A DNA stretch of 61,686 nucleotides, taken from contig NZ_QKWY01000004.1 of assembly GCF_003248355.1 (NCBI RefSeq), positions 1 to 61,686 on the forward strand. Reading direction: 5' to 3'. Below the pieces are notes generated by a model. It did no database searches and was not told the origin of the DNA. It was given only the letters and a program-made list of their open reading frames with translations. The DNA is from Streptomyces sp. AC1-42W (GTDB lineage: Bacteria > Actinomycetota > Actinomycetes > Streptomycetales > Streptomycetaceae). A program made the translations under genes and the position numbers. How positions within the stretch are numbered: position 1 is the first letter of the stretch; every line of letters starts with the position of its first letter. Positions 50,869 to 58,875 of the stretch are shown here, piece by piece.

Positions 50869-51104
50869 TGCGGACTCAGCGACTTACCCACTGGGCGACC
50901 CACCTCGGTAACGAGTTTCCCGTCAAACGCCGCAATTCTTCCGGCATTCGGGACTTCTCGGGCCTGTTGCGTTTTCGACCCGCCTGTGTGTCGTCACAGG
51001 GGTTTAGGGTGATCACAGATGTGATCCTTAACGACGAGAACCCCGGGACCGGGCATGGTCCTCGGGGCCTCGTACGGGGCAATGCCTCGTTGGGCGACAC
51101 CTGG

Positions 51105-51117
51105 AAAGGAGGTGATC
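51105..51117 (+). promoter_or_regulatory. extreme Shine-Dalgarno sequence
   Basis: AAAGGAGGTGATC is complementary to 13 nt of the 16S rRNA 3' end. It sits 5 nt before the ATG of a 42-aa ORF. Confidence 0.65.
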
Positions 51118-51122
51118 GCGAA

Positions 51123-51251
51123 ATGAAGAGTACCCGCGTCTGCGGAACTACACGCGCCGCAAGGCCGTTCCACCATCGCGATCACGCCATCGGGTGCGCG
51201 CCTGGACATGCTGACGCCAGCCTCCGGATTCAGGGGGTTGGGATGACCTAG
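51123..51251 (+). CDS. 42-aa small protein or leader peptide
   Basis: Sequence starts MKSTRVCGTTRAARPFHHRD, His/Arg-rich, with a second Cys in the middle. Supported mainly by the extreme ribosome site. Lies between the deaminase and the replication-initiator-like gene, 630 bp upstream of the latter. Might be a translated leader. Confidence 0.45.
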   Translation: MKSTRVCGTTRAARPFHHRDHAIGCAPGHADASLRIQGVGMT

Positions 51252-51440
51252 CCGGCCATCGGCCGCGCGCGCCAAGAAGAGGCGGACTAGCCATCCCCTT
51301 CGGCCTCGCGCGGCCCGTCTACCGCCTGGCGGCAATCCCCCACCAGAGCGGTCCGCTCAGATCCCGGCTGTCACCGGTCCTGAGCCGCGGCTATCAAGCC
51401 GCATATCTCCCACTCGGCCCCTCATCAGGGCCATTTGCAA

Positions 51441-51521
51441 CACCGGTCCCTAGCCAGGACCACAAGGGCCCCATCTGGGTCCAGCAGCAACACCCGCAGC
51501 ACCGGTCCCTAGCCAGGACCA
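51441..51521 (+). repeat. two 22-bp direct repeats
   Basis: Core CCGGTCCCTAGCCAGGACC at 51441-51462 and 51500-51521, identical over 22 bp and 59 bp apart. Each can fold into a small GGTCC/GGACC hairpin with CTAGCCA in the loop. Confidence 0.65.
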
Positions 51522-51801
51522 ACACCTCGGTCGTTCCGAGGCCCCGCCAAGGGCTTCGAAACACCAGTTCGAAAACGCCACCAAACGAAAGGAGATCGCT
51601 TCTGGGCCTTCGTACTGCCCCGCCCACCACATGAGCCGTTGCGATCGCGCCCCCGCCAAGGGGCCCGTCCGCGTTGATCCATATGAAGGTTGGTCTCGCC
51701 ATAATGCAGGAGCTTCGGTCGTCTTGTCAGGTCGACCACGACCAGGTCAGTACCCCCTTGGGGGTGATTACCGCAGGTTGTGGTGTCCCCCCTGGCGGGA
51801 T

Positions 51802-51817
51802 TGTGACGTACATCACA
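51802..51817 (+). promoter_or_regulatory. Crp-like binding site
   Basis: TGTGACGTACATCACA: perfect TGTGA-N6-TCACA, about 63 bp before the rep-like start. Confidence 0.5.
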
Positions 51818-51879
51818 CCCCCCAACTGTCACACCGTTTACGACCGGTCGGCTGACCGCCTGACCTCGGGGATGTCCCT

Positions 51880-54087
51880 GTGAGCGCGGGAGCGGCGTCG
51901 GCCGCCGTGCTGGACCACGACTTCTGGGACGTCGTCGACAACTCCGTCGGCGTCCCGCCGGGCGGGAGCTCGCGGCGTCGGCTGCGGTCCGTCCCGGCCG
52001 GGCCGGTCCCGGAGCGGGCGGCGGGTCATCCGCTGTCGCTGGGGTCGGACGCGCGCGCCCGTCTGGGTGGTGCGGTGCGGATGCTGCTGGATGCGGCTGG
52101 CCTGGCCGGGGCGTCGGACGCGGTGCGCCTGGCGGTGCTGGTGCTGGCGTCGCGGACGCCGTCGGAGACCGGTGTGGTGGAGATCCGCACCTCCGAGCTG
52201 GGCCGGTGGATCGGGATGTCCGCGTCGTACACGGCTTCCGAGGTGGTGTCGGGGCTGCGCCGCTCCGGCGTGGTCTCCGTGGAGACGGCGCCGGGCGAGT
52301 ACGGCCAGGACGACGGCCTGGAGTGCAAGGTGCTGCCGCTGTGGGCGGCGCAGGACGTCGTCGGGCACCCGCTGAACCTGGCGAAGAAGGAGTACGCCAC
52401 CCTGTGGCGGCTGCTGGAGGCCGTGATGGGTCCGGGCTGGAAGCACCGGGACGGTTCGGTCACTCCGGCCGGGCTGATCGGTACGCGTACCGGTCGCGCC
52501 GCGGCGACGGACCGCCTCGCGCTGCTGCTCCTGGTCCTGGAGGCGCGGGAGACCGGTCGGGTGCGGCAGTGCGGCGGGACGGTGGACACCAAGCGCGGCC
52601 GCGCGGCGGCGACGGTAGCCCGGCTGCTCGGGTGCACGGCATCGGCGGGCGAGCGGGTGCTGGAGCGCCTGGAGGACCGCGAGCTGGTCCTGCGGGTGCG
52701 TCTGAAGACGGGCTCGGGCCTGCGGAACCGGTCGCGGCTGATGGTGCCGGCGGTCGCCGCCGCGCACGGCCGTACGGTCGCCGACGACGTCCAGGAGGAC
52801 CGTGCGCAGGCCCCGGAGTCCGAGTTTTCAGACCCCGACGTTGCGGCAGGGGCTGGTGAGGCGCCGAAGACGGAGACGGAACCCCAGGTCAGCGGCGTGC
52901 CGGTGACGGATGTGGCGGATGTTGCAGAGCCCGACGTTGCGGCAGCCCTTCACACTGACCACCCTCACCTGGTTACTCCCGCCTCTTCACTTGCTCTCTC
53001 TGGTGGCTTTTCCGGCGAAGGCCGTGGTGGGTCCGGTGATCTGCCGGACCGCGCGTGCATGCGCGAGGACGGCGGCCCGCTGCGCGGGGAACAGCAGGAG
53101 AAGTCCCCGTCGATCAGCAGCGAGAAGCCCGGCCGCGGGCCGGTGACCGGTGCTCCGGTGCGCGTCGTGGACGGCGGGGGTCAGGGCAGGCAGCAGCGGG
53201 GGAGGGTGCCCCTGCCGCCGGAGGACCTGCGGGTTGTTCTGGCTCCGGTCGGCCTGGTCTGGGCGCGCCTGGAGCGTCGGGGCGCCCGGAAGCTGGTGGA
53301 GACCGCCGCTCGCAGCGAGCTGGCCCGGGTGATCGGCTTCGCCGGCCGTGCGGACGCCCCGCAGGTCCTTGCTGACCGGCTCGCCCGGCACCTGGAGACC
53401 CAGATGCGGCTGGGCAAGCCGATCGCGGACCCGGTGGGCTGGCTGATCGGTCTGGCCCTGCCCCAGCGTCAGCAGTGCGGCGACGTGCGGTGCGACGACC
53501 GGGTGCTGCTCGACTCCGGCCGGGACTGCCCGCGGTGCGCGGAGAAGCAGGACGACCGTCGCGACCAGCGCCGTGCGGTCGCGGCCGCCGTCGACGCCGC
53601 GATGCCCGGCGCCTCGGAGGCGGAGCGGCGGGCGGCGACCGAGCAGCAGCTGCACCAGGACGTGACGGCCAGGGCGTGGGCGAAGGCGTACGAGTGGGAG
53701 CAGCACCGGGCCCGGAAGGCCGCCGCAGCTCAGGCCCGCGCCGAAGCCGCAGCGGCCGTGCAGCCCGAGGACGTCGTCCCGGCCGCGCCGGTGGCCCCGG
53801 TCGTGCTGCCCGCGCCCCGTCCGGCCGCCGCCGTTCCCGCCCCGGAGCCGGAGACCGCCGACGTCGACGAGGACCAGGAGCTGGTCCTCGAGGACCTGAC
53901 CCCCGACCAGGTACGCGACTGGCGGGTGCGCGCGATGAAGGACCACGACGTCGTCTTCGACCACATCGACCAATACGGCGAAACGTCGGCAAGGCGCCTG
54001 TTCAGCAACCGCCTGGTCGACGAAGCGCAGCGCCTTTCGGGCACGCACCACCTGGTCCTCGGGCACACCGCCTGGGGGCAGGCGTGA
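51880..54087 (+). CDS. HTH/zinc replication-initiator-like protein
   Basis: 735 aa, GTG start. N-terminal third contains winged-helix segments (AVRLAVLVLASRTPSETGVV; LGRWIGMSASYTASEVVSGL; TVARLLGCTASAGERVLERL), then a disordered acidic linker, a helical region (LERRGARKLVETAARSELAR) and a zinc ribbon CGDVRCDDR with CPRCAEK. C-terminal coiled coil and acidic tail. Such proteins are found beside origins of Streptomyces linear plasmids; the direct coupling (GTGA) to a DciA-like gene supports an initiator role. No experimental family name is claimed. Confidence 0.6.
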   Translation: MSAGAASAAVLDHDFWDVVDNSVGVPPGGSSRRRLRSVPAGPVPERAAGHPLSLGSDARARLGGAVRMLLDAAGLAGASDAVRLAVLVLASRTPSETGVVEIRTSELGRWIGMSASYTASEVVSGLRRSGVVSVETAPGEYGQDDGLECKVLPLWAAQDVVGHPLNLAKKEYATLWRLLEAVMGPGWKHRDGSVTPAGLIGTRTGRAAATDRLALLLLVLEARETGRVRQCGGTVDTKRGRAAATVARLLGCTASAGERVLERLEDRELVLRVRLKTGSGLRNRSRLMVPAVAAAHGRTVADDVQEDRAQAPESEFSDPDVAAGAGEAPKTETEPQVSGVPVTDVADVAEPDVAAALHTDHPHLVTPASSLALSGGFSGEGRGGSGDLPDRACMREDGGPLRGEQQEKSPSISSEKPGRGPVTGAPVRVVDGGGQGRQQRGRVPLPPEDLRVVLAPVGLVWARLERRGARKLVETAARSELARVIGFAGRADAPQVLADRLARHLETQMRLGKPIADPVGWLIGLALPQRQQCGDVRCDDRVLLDSGRDCPRCAEKQDDRRDQRRAVAAAVDAAMPGASEAERRAATEQQLHQDVTARAWAKAYEWEQHRARKAAAAQARAEAAAAVQPEDVVPAAPVAPVVLPAPRPAAAVPAPEPETADVDEDQELVLEDLTPDQVRDWRVRAMKDHDVVFDHIDQYGETSARRLFSNRLVDEAQRLSGTHHLVLGHTAWGQA

Positions 54088-54902
54088 GCGGGGGCGAGGT
54101 GTCCGGGGTCGACCTGGCCCGGGTCGCGCTGCGGGCCGCGATGGAGCAGGCCCGGAAGAACGGCAGCGGCCAGAAGACGAAGAGGAAGCCGCGCACCGGT
54201 GCGACGGTGCGGCGAGACGGGCGCGAGCCGATGGGCCTCGGGGCGGCGATCGGCGCACTGGTCACCGAACGGGCCTGGGAGCTCCCGGCCGCCGGCGCCA
54301 CCCTGCGGGAGCGGTGGGCGGCCATCGCCCCGGAGCTCGCCGGGCACGTCGTGGCTGTCGGCTTCGACGCGGACTCCGGCCGGCTCACCGTGTGCCCGGA
54401 GTCGTCGGCGTGGGCGACGAAGGCCCGCCTGGAGCAGACCCGCGTCGTCGCGGCCGCCAACAAGGCAGCGGGCCGTCAGGTCGTGAGCGCCCTGCGGATC
54501 CTGCCGCCCGGCGCCGTCCCGATGCCCGACCGCGCCGACGTCGCACCGGAGCCGGCCGCGCCCGCCGTGCCGGTGGAGCGCCGGCCGCCGCCGGACGGCT
54601 ACCGCCGCGCGATCGATGCGCACCGCCAGGCCGCGCCGCCGTCCCGGGTGGATCCGGGGATCGCGGAAGCGGTGGAGCGGCAGACGAAGGCGATGCGCGA
54701 GCTGTCGCGCCGGGCGTTCCCCGAGCCCGACGTCGCCCCCGACGATGCGCCGGCCCCGATCGAGCAGGCCCGTGCCGAGCGCCGCCGCCAGGCCGCCGCG
54801 ACCGAGGCCGCCGCCCTACGCCGTGCCCGAGCCGAGCGGTCTCGTAGTGCTCCAGGATCGACGTCGCTTCAGCAACAGACCTCAGTTAGCGAGGTGGCGT
54901 GA
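54084..54902 (+). CDS. DUF721 (DciA-like) protein
   Basis: 272 aa, GTG in a GTGA overlap with the upstream gene. Residues about 50-155 match DUF721: LGAAIGALVTERAWELPAAG, LRERWAAIAPELAGHVVAVG, SGRLTVCPESSAWATKARLE. Chromosomal DciA loads the replicative helicase DnaB in bacteria without DnaC. The rest is a Pro/Arg-rich, helical C-terminus. A plasmid copy translated with a putative initiator could recruit host DnaB to the plasmid origin. Confidence 0.75.
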   Translation: MSGGEVSGVDLARVALRAAMEQARKNGSGQKTKRKPRTGATVRRDGREPMGLGAAIGALVTERAWELPAAGATLRERWAAIAPELAGHVVAVGFDADSGRLTVCPESSAWATKARLEQTRVVAAANKAAGRQVVSALRILPPGAVPMPDRADVAPEPAAPAVPVERRPPPDGYRRAIDAHRQAAPPSRVDPGIAEAVERQTKAMRELSRRAFPEPDVAPDDAPAPIEQARAERRRQAAATEAAALRRARAERSRSAPGSTSLQQQTSVSEVA

Positions 54903-54962
54903 ACACCCTCCGCTTCGGCGGACGCGTCTCTACCGTGATCGAGCATCTTCTTGGGAGGAACC

Positions 54963-55607
54963 TTGGAAACGCATCTGGCTTTCCCCGGACTGGATCTGCT
55001 GACCGCTGACGAAGCGGAGGCTCTGCGCGACTTGTTCTGTGCCTGCGCGGACCTGCATCACGAGCTCAGGAGCGCAAATGCTCAGGGGCACCGAGTGGAC
55101 CAACTGCTCGGTAATGCCCAGCGGTACGGTGAAGGGCGCGCGTTCACCAGCCACGCCGACGCGCTGCTGGAGCTTGGGACGGCCACCGTCGACTACCTGC
55201 ATGCTGTCGAGAGTCTGGCCTGGCGGCACACCAGCGCGTGCGTCGTGTTCGCGACCGCGCTCCTGGAAAGGCTGGCCCACGGCACTCCAGGGTTTTCGCC
55301 GGACGATCTGCGGCAGTTGACTGCCGAGCCGACCTTGAGCGACCTGCGCGCAGCACTGTCCATGCCAGGGGCGGTTCTCCTCCCCGGGAGCAGCGACGGA
55401 CTGGTCCGTCAGTTCGATCGAGACCGGGAGAAGATGCTCATCGATGTGGAGTTCCTCGGTCGCGCAAGCCCGAAGGGCGCCCTCGACTGGCGCGTCACCG
55501 AGGAGCTGGATGCCGCCTCCTTCGGCGATCTGGAGCCCTGGTTCGCGTGGGCGGACCAGCTGGTGTCTCTGGAGATCGTCGTACGCGCCCGAAGCGACCG
55601 CCGCTAG
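54963..55607 (+). CDS. hypothetical protein
   Basis: 214 aa from a TTG at 54963 with GGGAGGAA just upstream. Helical in the first 140 residues (LLTADEAEALRDLFCACADL; LELGTATVDYLHAVESLAW), mixed afterwards. GC3 slightly lower than in its neighbours. No family recognised. Confidence 0.55.
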   Translation: METHLAFPGLDLLTADEAEALRDLFCACADLHHELRSANAQGHRVDQLLGNAQRYGEGRAFTSHADALLELGTATVDYLHAVESLAWRHTSACVVFATALLERLAHGTPGFSPDDLRQLTAEPTLSDLRAALSMPGAVLLPGSSDGLVRQFDRDREKMLIDVEFLGRASPKGALDWRVTEELDAASFGDLEPWFAWADQLVSLEIVVRARSDRR

Positions 55608-55622
55608 GAAGGGCGGGGCCGG

Positions 55623-55925
55623 CTACTCGCGGCGCGCGAGCTCCTCGGCGGTGGGCACGTGGCGGGTGACGTGCGGCTGGCCGCTGTAGTCGACGGTGAT
55701 CGTGTGCCGCAGGACGTCGTCGTCGGCGTCGTAGAAGATCTGCTCGATCTCCAGGCAGGCCCGGTCGGTGGAGATCCCGAAGTCGTGGGCCTCCTGCTCG
55801 TTCACCCGCCGGGCCCGGGTGCCGGTGACCATCCGCACCGTCCCGGCCGGCGCGCCCGGCGGCAGTTCGACAGCCCCCAGCTGCGCCCGTGTCGACCACG
55901 TCTGTGCCTCGCCCTGGTCCGCCAT
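55623..55925 (-). CDS. orphan UTRA-like protein
   Basis: 100 aa. The C-terminal 65 residues (TRARRVNEQEAHDFGISTDR, then ACLEIEQIFYDADDDVLRH) resemble the effector-binding UTRA half of GntR/HutC regulators, but no DNA-binding domain precedes it. It could be a ligand sink or a modulator of a GntR regulator such as that at 46.8 kb. Convergent with the gene ending at 55607. Confidence 0.5.
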   Translation of the reverse strand: MADQGEAQTWSTRAQLGAVELPPGAPAGTVRMVTGTRARRVNEQEAHDFGISTDRACLEIEQIFYDADDDVLRHTITVDYSGQPHVTRHVPTAEELARRE

Positions 55926-56112
55926 GGTCGCCACCGTAGCGAGCCCGGCCGCCCAGCGGTGCGATCTCTCGGCAACTCAGCCCGCCACCTATGTGCCTCA
56001 CACGGCGTTTCCGCAGGTGGAGGCGGTGCGCGATGAGGCTGTCAGGTGTGAGCCAGGGCCTGCGGCGGACCCTTCGAGCCGTCCATTTCCCGCCCGATCA
56101 GTGAATCCGAAC

Positions 56113-56146
56113 GGGTTAAAAAAGTGGGTTAAAGGCTAGGGTAAAC
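56113..56146 (+). promoter_or_regulatory. 13-bp-period GGGTTAAA array before tap
   Basis: GGGTTAAA at 56113 and 56126, GGGTAAAC at 56139: exact 13-bp spacing. A weaker GGGTGAGG follows at 56154. A very AT-rich patch for this genome, ending 34 bp before the tap ATG. Likely operator for the XRE-type N-terminus of Tap and/or promoter. Confidence 0.6.
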
Positions 56147-56179
56147 AGTGCTAGGGTGAGGGCACGAAAGGAGATCGAC

Positions 56180-58300
56180 ATGGCATCCGAAGAGGAGCTG
56201 TTCGCGAACATCGACGCGCTGCTGGAGGAGGAGCCGCAGCTCCCGCCCCCGGCGGAGCGCGCCCGCCTTCGCGAGGCCGCCGGCATCACCCAGGCCCGCC
56301 TCGCGACCGCGCTGAAGTCGACCGTGCAGACGGTCAAGAACTACGAGAACGGCCGCTCCGAGCCGAAGTCGCCGCGCCTGGAGGCGTACCAGCGGCTCCT
56401 CAAGGGGTGGGCGGCGAAGTACCCCGCCCACGCGGCTCCCGCCGCCCCGGCCGTCGCGCCTCAGCCCGAGGTGCCGCAGACGTTCACCCGCGTGCCCACT
56501 GTGGAGCAGGACGAGGCGGAGCCCGACATCGGTGTTGCGGTGAAGCCGGTACCCGAGCGTCCTGCCCGTCCGGCCGCGCGCCCGGCGACGTCGTCCCGGC
56601 GTCCGGCGGCGAAGAAGGCCGCGAAGCCCGCGGTCGACCCGCGCTTCCCGCACGGCCCGCTGGCTGTGCTGGACGGTGACGGCTCCGCGTACGCGGTGGG
56701 CGGCGTCGTGCTGGACTGCCCGGCGACCACCGTTCCGGATCTGGTGGAGTGGACGCTGCGCGAGTCCGGTCTCGGCGCCGCCAAGCTCAACCGGTACGGC
56801 AAGGACAGCGACCCGCTGATCGTCCTCACCGCCGCGGCCGCCGTGAAGCTGGGGCTGCCCGAGCGCCTGGAGGGCCACGAGCAGCGCCGCTCCCTGCGCC
56901 TGCCGGAGGACCACCCGGTCGTCAAGCAGGTCGCGAAGGCGAAGTGGCAGCTGACCCAGCGGGGCTTCGGCCCGTGGGCGCGGATCTACCGCAAGGCGCA
57001 GGGCCGCGACCGCCAGTGCGTGCAGCTGGCGATCCTGTCCTGGGACGCCCTCGATGAGCGGTCCTGGCCCGGCGTCACCGACATGGAGCCGGCCGACATC
57101 GCCCGCGTCCTCGGCGTGTACGCCCAGCGGGTCATCACCCCGCGCGGCTCCACCGCCGTCTCCGGCCTGGAGCTGATGACGGCGCTGCGCCCGCCGACGA
57201 AGGCCGTGCAGGACCCGGCGACCGGGAACTGGGTGTCCGGCCACAACACGGGAAGCCTCGGCACCGAGCCGATGGACCCGGCGCCGCCGGAGGCCACCCC
57301 GGAGCACCCCGTCGTCGTGAACTCCGGCTGGACCGGCGGCTTCCTGAACGAGGAGGCGTACCAGTGGGTGCGGGACGTGGACACGCTCTCGGATGAGGAG
57401 TGCACCCTGCCGTGGGCGGTCGGCCTCGACCTGAACACGGCGTTCCTCGCCGCCGCGGCCCGCCTGGTCGTCGGCCTCAGCGCGCCCGACCACTTCCACG
57501 CCCCGAAGTTCAACCCGAAGATCCCCGGCTCGTGGCTGGCCGACCTGAGCCACATCGAGCTGGACCCGCGCCTGCCCAGCCCGTTCACCCCGGACGGCTC
57601 CCGCCCGACCGGCCCGGCCTGGTACCAGACGCACACCCTCGCCTACGCCCAGGAGCTCGGCTACGACGTGCACCCGATCGAGGCGTACCTGCGCCGCGAG
57701 ACCGGCGCGTACCTCGACCCCTGGCACGACCGCCTCAAGAACGCCTACGTCGACACCCTCGCCGACATGGGCGTCACCCGGGACCTGTCCGACACCGAGT
57801 TCCTGGCGGCGATGGAGCACCACAAGGAGAAGGACCCGGGCCTGGCCGCCGTCCTGTCCGCGATCAAGGCCACGGTGAAGGGCGGCGTCGGCAAACTCCG
57901 CGAGCGCCCCCAGGGCAAGCACTACAAGGAGGGCGAGACGTGGCCGGCCCTCTCCCGGCCGACCTGGCGCCCCGACATCCGGGCCGCCGTCATCAGCAAG
58001 GCCCGGGTCAACATGCACCGCAAGCTCCGCAACATGGCGGACATGACCGGCCTGTACCCGCTGGCCGTGCTGTCCGACTGCGTCGTCTACCCGAGTCCGG
58101 GGACCTCCCCGCTCGACTTCCTCCCCTACGCCGCCTCGGGCAAGCCGCAGCCCGGCGGGTTCCGCCTCGGGCCCACGCCCGGCCTGGCGAAGCTGGAGGG
58201 CGTCCAGTCGATGCTGTGGGCGGTCGACCTGATGGAGAAGGGGCTGAACCCGGCCCGCCACATCAAGGGCGGCGACGCCGTCCTGGACGAAGGGGAGTAG
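56180..58300 (+). CDS. tap: telomere-associated protein Tap
   Basis: 706 aa, AAAGGAG before the ATG at 56180. XRE helix-turn-helix at about 30-76 (LREAAGITQARLATALKSTV), a Pro/Ala linker, then the long Tap domain (HGPLAVLDGDGSAYAVGGVV; PWAVGLDLNTAFLAAAARLV; YPLAVLSDCVVYPSPGTSPL). Known Tap binds 3' telomere overhangs of linear Streptomyces replicons and recruits the terminal protein Tpg. Gene order tap-tpg with a 3-bp gap is diagnostic. Residues around 417, 563-572 and 633 resemble family-B polymerase motifs A, B and C in the right order, which is an observation, not an established property. Confidence 0.85.
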   Translation: MASEEELFANIDALLEEEPQLPPPAERARLREAAGITQARLATALKSTVQTVKNYENGRSEPKSPRLEAYQRLLKGWAAKYPAHAAPAAPAVAPQPEVPQTFTRVPTVEQDEAEPDIGVAVKPVPERPARPAARPATSSRRPAAKKAAKPAVDPRFPHGPLAVLDGDGSAYAVGGVVLDCPATTVPDLVEWTLRESGLGAAKLNRYGKDSDPLIVLTAAAAVKLGLPERLEGHEQRRSLRLPEDHPVVKQVAKAKWQLTQRGFGPWARIYRKAQGRDRQCVQLAILSWDALDERSWPGVTDMEPADIARVLGVYAQRVITPRGSTAVSGLELMTALRPPTKAVQDPATGNWVSGHNTGSLGTEPMDPAPPEATPEHPVVVNSGWTGGFLNEEAYQWVRDVDTLSDEECTLPWAVGLDLNTAFLAAAARLVVGLSAPDHFHAPKFNPKIPGSWLADLSHIELDPRLPSPFTPDGSRPTGPAWYQTHTLAYAQELGYDVHPIEAYLRRETGAYLDPWHDRLKNAYVDTLADMGVTRDLSDTEFLAAMEHHKEKDPGLAAVLSAIKATVKGGVGKLRERPQGKHYKEGETWPALSRPTWRPDIRAAVISKARVNMHRKLRNMADMTGLYPLAVLSDCVVYPSPGTSPLDFLPYAASGKPQPGGFRLGPTPGLAKLEGVQSMLWAVDLMEKGLNPARHIKGGDAVLDEGE

Positions 58301-58303
58301 CCG

Positions 58304-58861
58304 GTGGGGGAGATCGAGGACGCGATCGAGCGGGCCGACCGCGAGGCGTTCACCAAGGACCCGCCCAAGACCCTCAAGGGGCAGGTCGGGTTCCTGATCA
58401 AGCAGTTCGGCAGCGCGAAGGCCGTCGCCCAAGAGCTCGGGGTCACCGCCGACTCCGTCAACAGGTACAGGCGCGGCGCCCGCAAGCACGCCCGCGCCGA
58501 CGTCGCCGCGAAGATCGACGACGCGGTGAAGGCCCGCTGGCAGCCGCTGGTGCGCAAGCGCCGGCAGAAGCAGGCCGCCGCGTCGGGCGGGATCACGGTG
58601 GAGACCCGGGCCCGGTTCGGCTACACGTCGTCCGCCGGATCGACCGACGACGGACGGTTCCGCCGCCTCACCGTGCACCTCCCCGCGACGTACGCGCAGC
58701 AGCTGTTCGACGCCCGCGACGCGGGGGCCAGCGACCAACAGATGCGCGGAATCATCGCCGAAGGGTTTAAGGAGGTCTATTTCCAGGACGGCGGCGGTCG
58801 CGCTATGGGACTGTCGGACGTAGAAATCAACGACATCGATTACCTCGATCTGGATTACTGA
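58304..58861 (+). CDS. tpg: telomere terminal protein Tpg
   Basis: 185 aa, matching the usual Tpg length; GTG 3 bp after the tap stop. N-terminal GEIEDAIERADREAFTKDPP, HTH-like AKAVAQELGVTADSVNRYRR, a basic segment (VRKRRQKQAAASGG) and the C-terminal FKEVYFQDGGGRAMG region are typical. Tpg is covalently attached to telomere 5' ends and primes end filling. Its presence implies this replicon, or its ancestor, is linear. Confidence 0.9.
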   Translation: MGEIEDAIERADREAFTKDPPKTLKGQVGFLIKQFGSAKAVAQELGVTADSVNRYRRGARKHARADVAAKIDDAVKARWQPLVRKRRQKQAAASGGITVETRARFGYTSSAGSTDDGRFRRLTVHLPATYAQQLFDARDAGASDQQMRGIIAEGFKEVYFQDGGGRAMGLSDVEINDIDYLDLDY

Positions 58862-58875
58862 TTAGGAGCGAATAC

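Larger units (their letters stand above)
51252..51879. other. repeat-containing region upstream of rep-like gene; candidate origin
   Basis: 628 bp without a convincing gene. It holds a 22-bp exact repeat (51441-51462 and 51500-51521), each with GGTCC/GGACC arms, a degenerate copy near 51373, an ACCCCC/GGGGGT hairpin near 51751, and a Crp-like site. A 69-codon frame at 51674-51883 overlaps the next start by GTGA but has poor codon use. Confidence 0.5.

Noticed and set aside
51674..51883. 69-codon ORF overlapping the rep-like start
   Set aside because: The GTGA overlap is tempting, but codon use is poor, no ribosome site is seen, and it runs through the Crp-like site and hairpins.
56129..58738. 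869-aa minus-strand frame
   Set aside because: Mirror of tap and tpg with Arg/Leu/Gly-rich composition; tap on the plus strand has recognisable domains.
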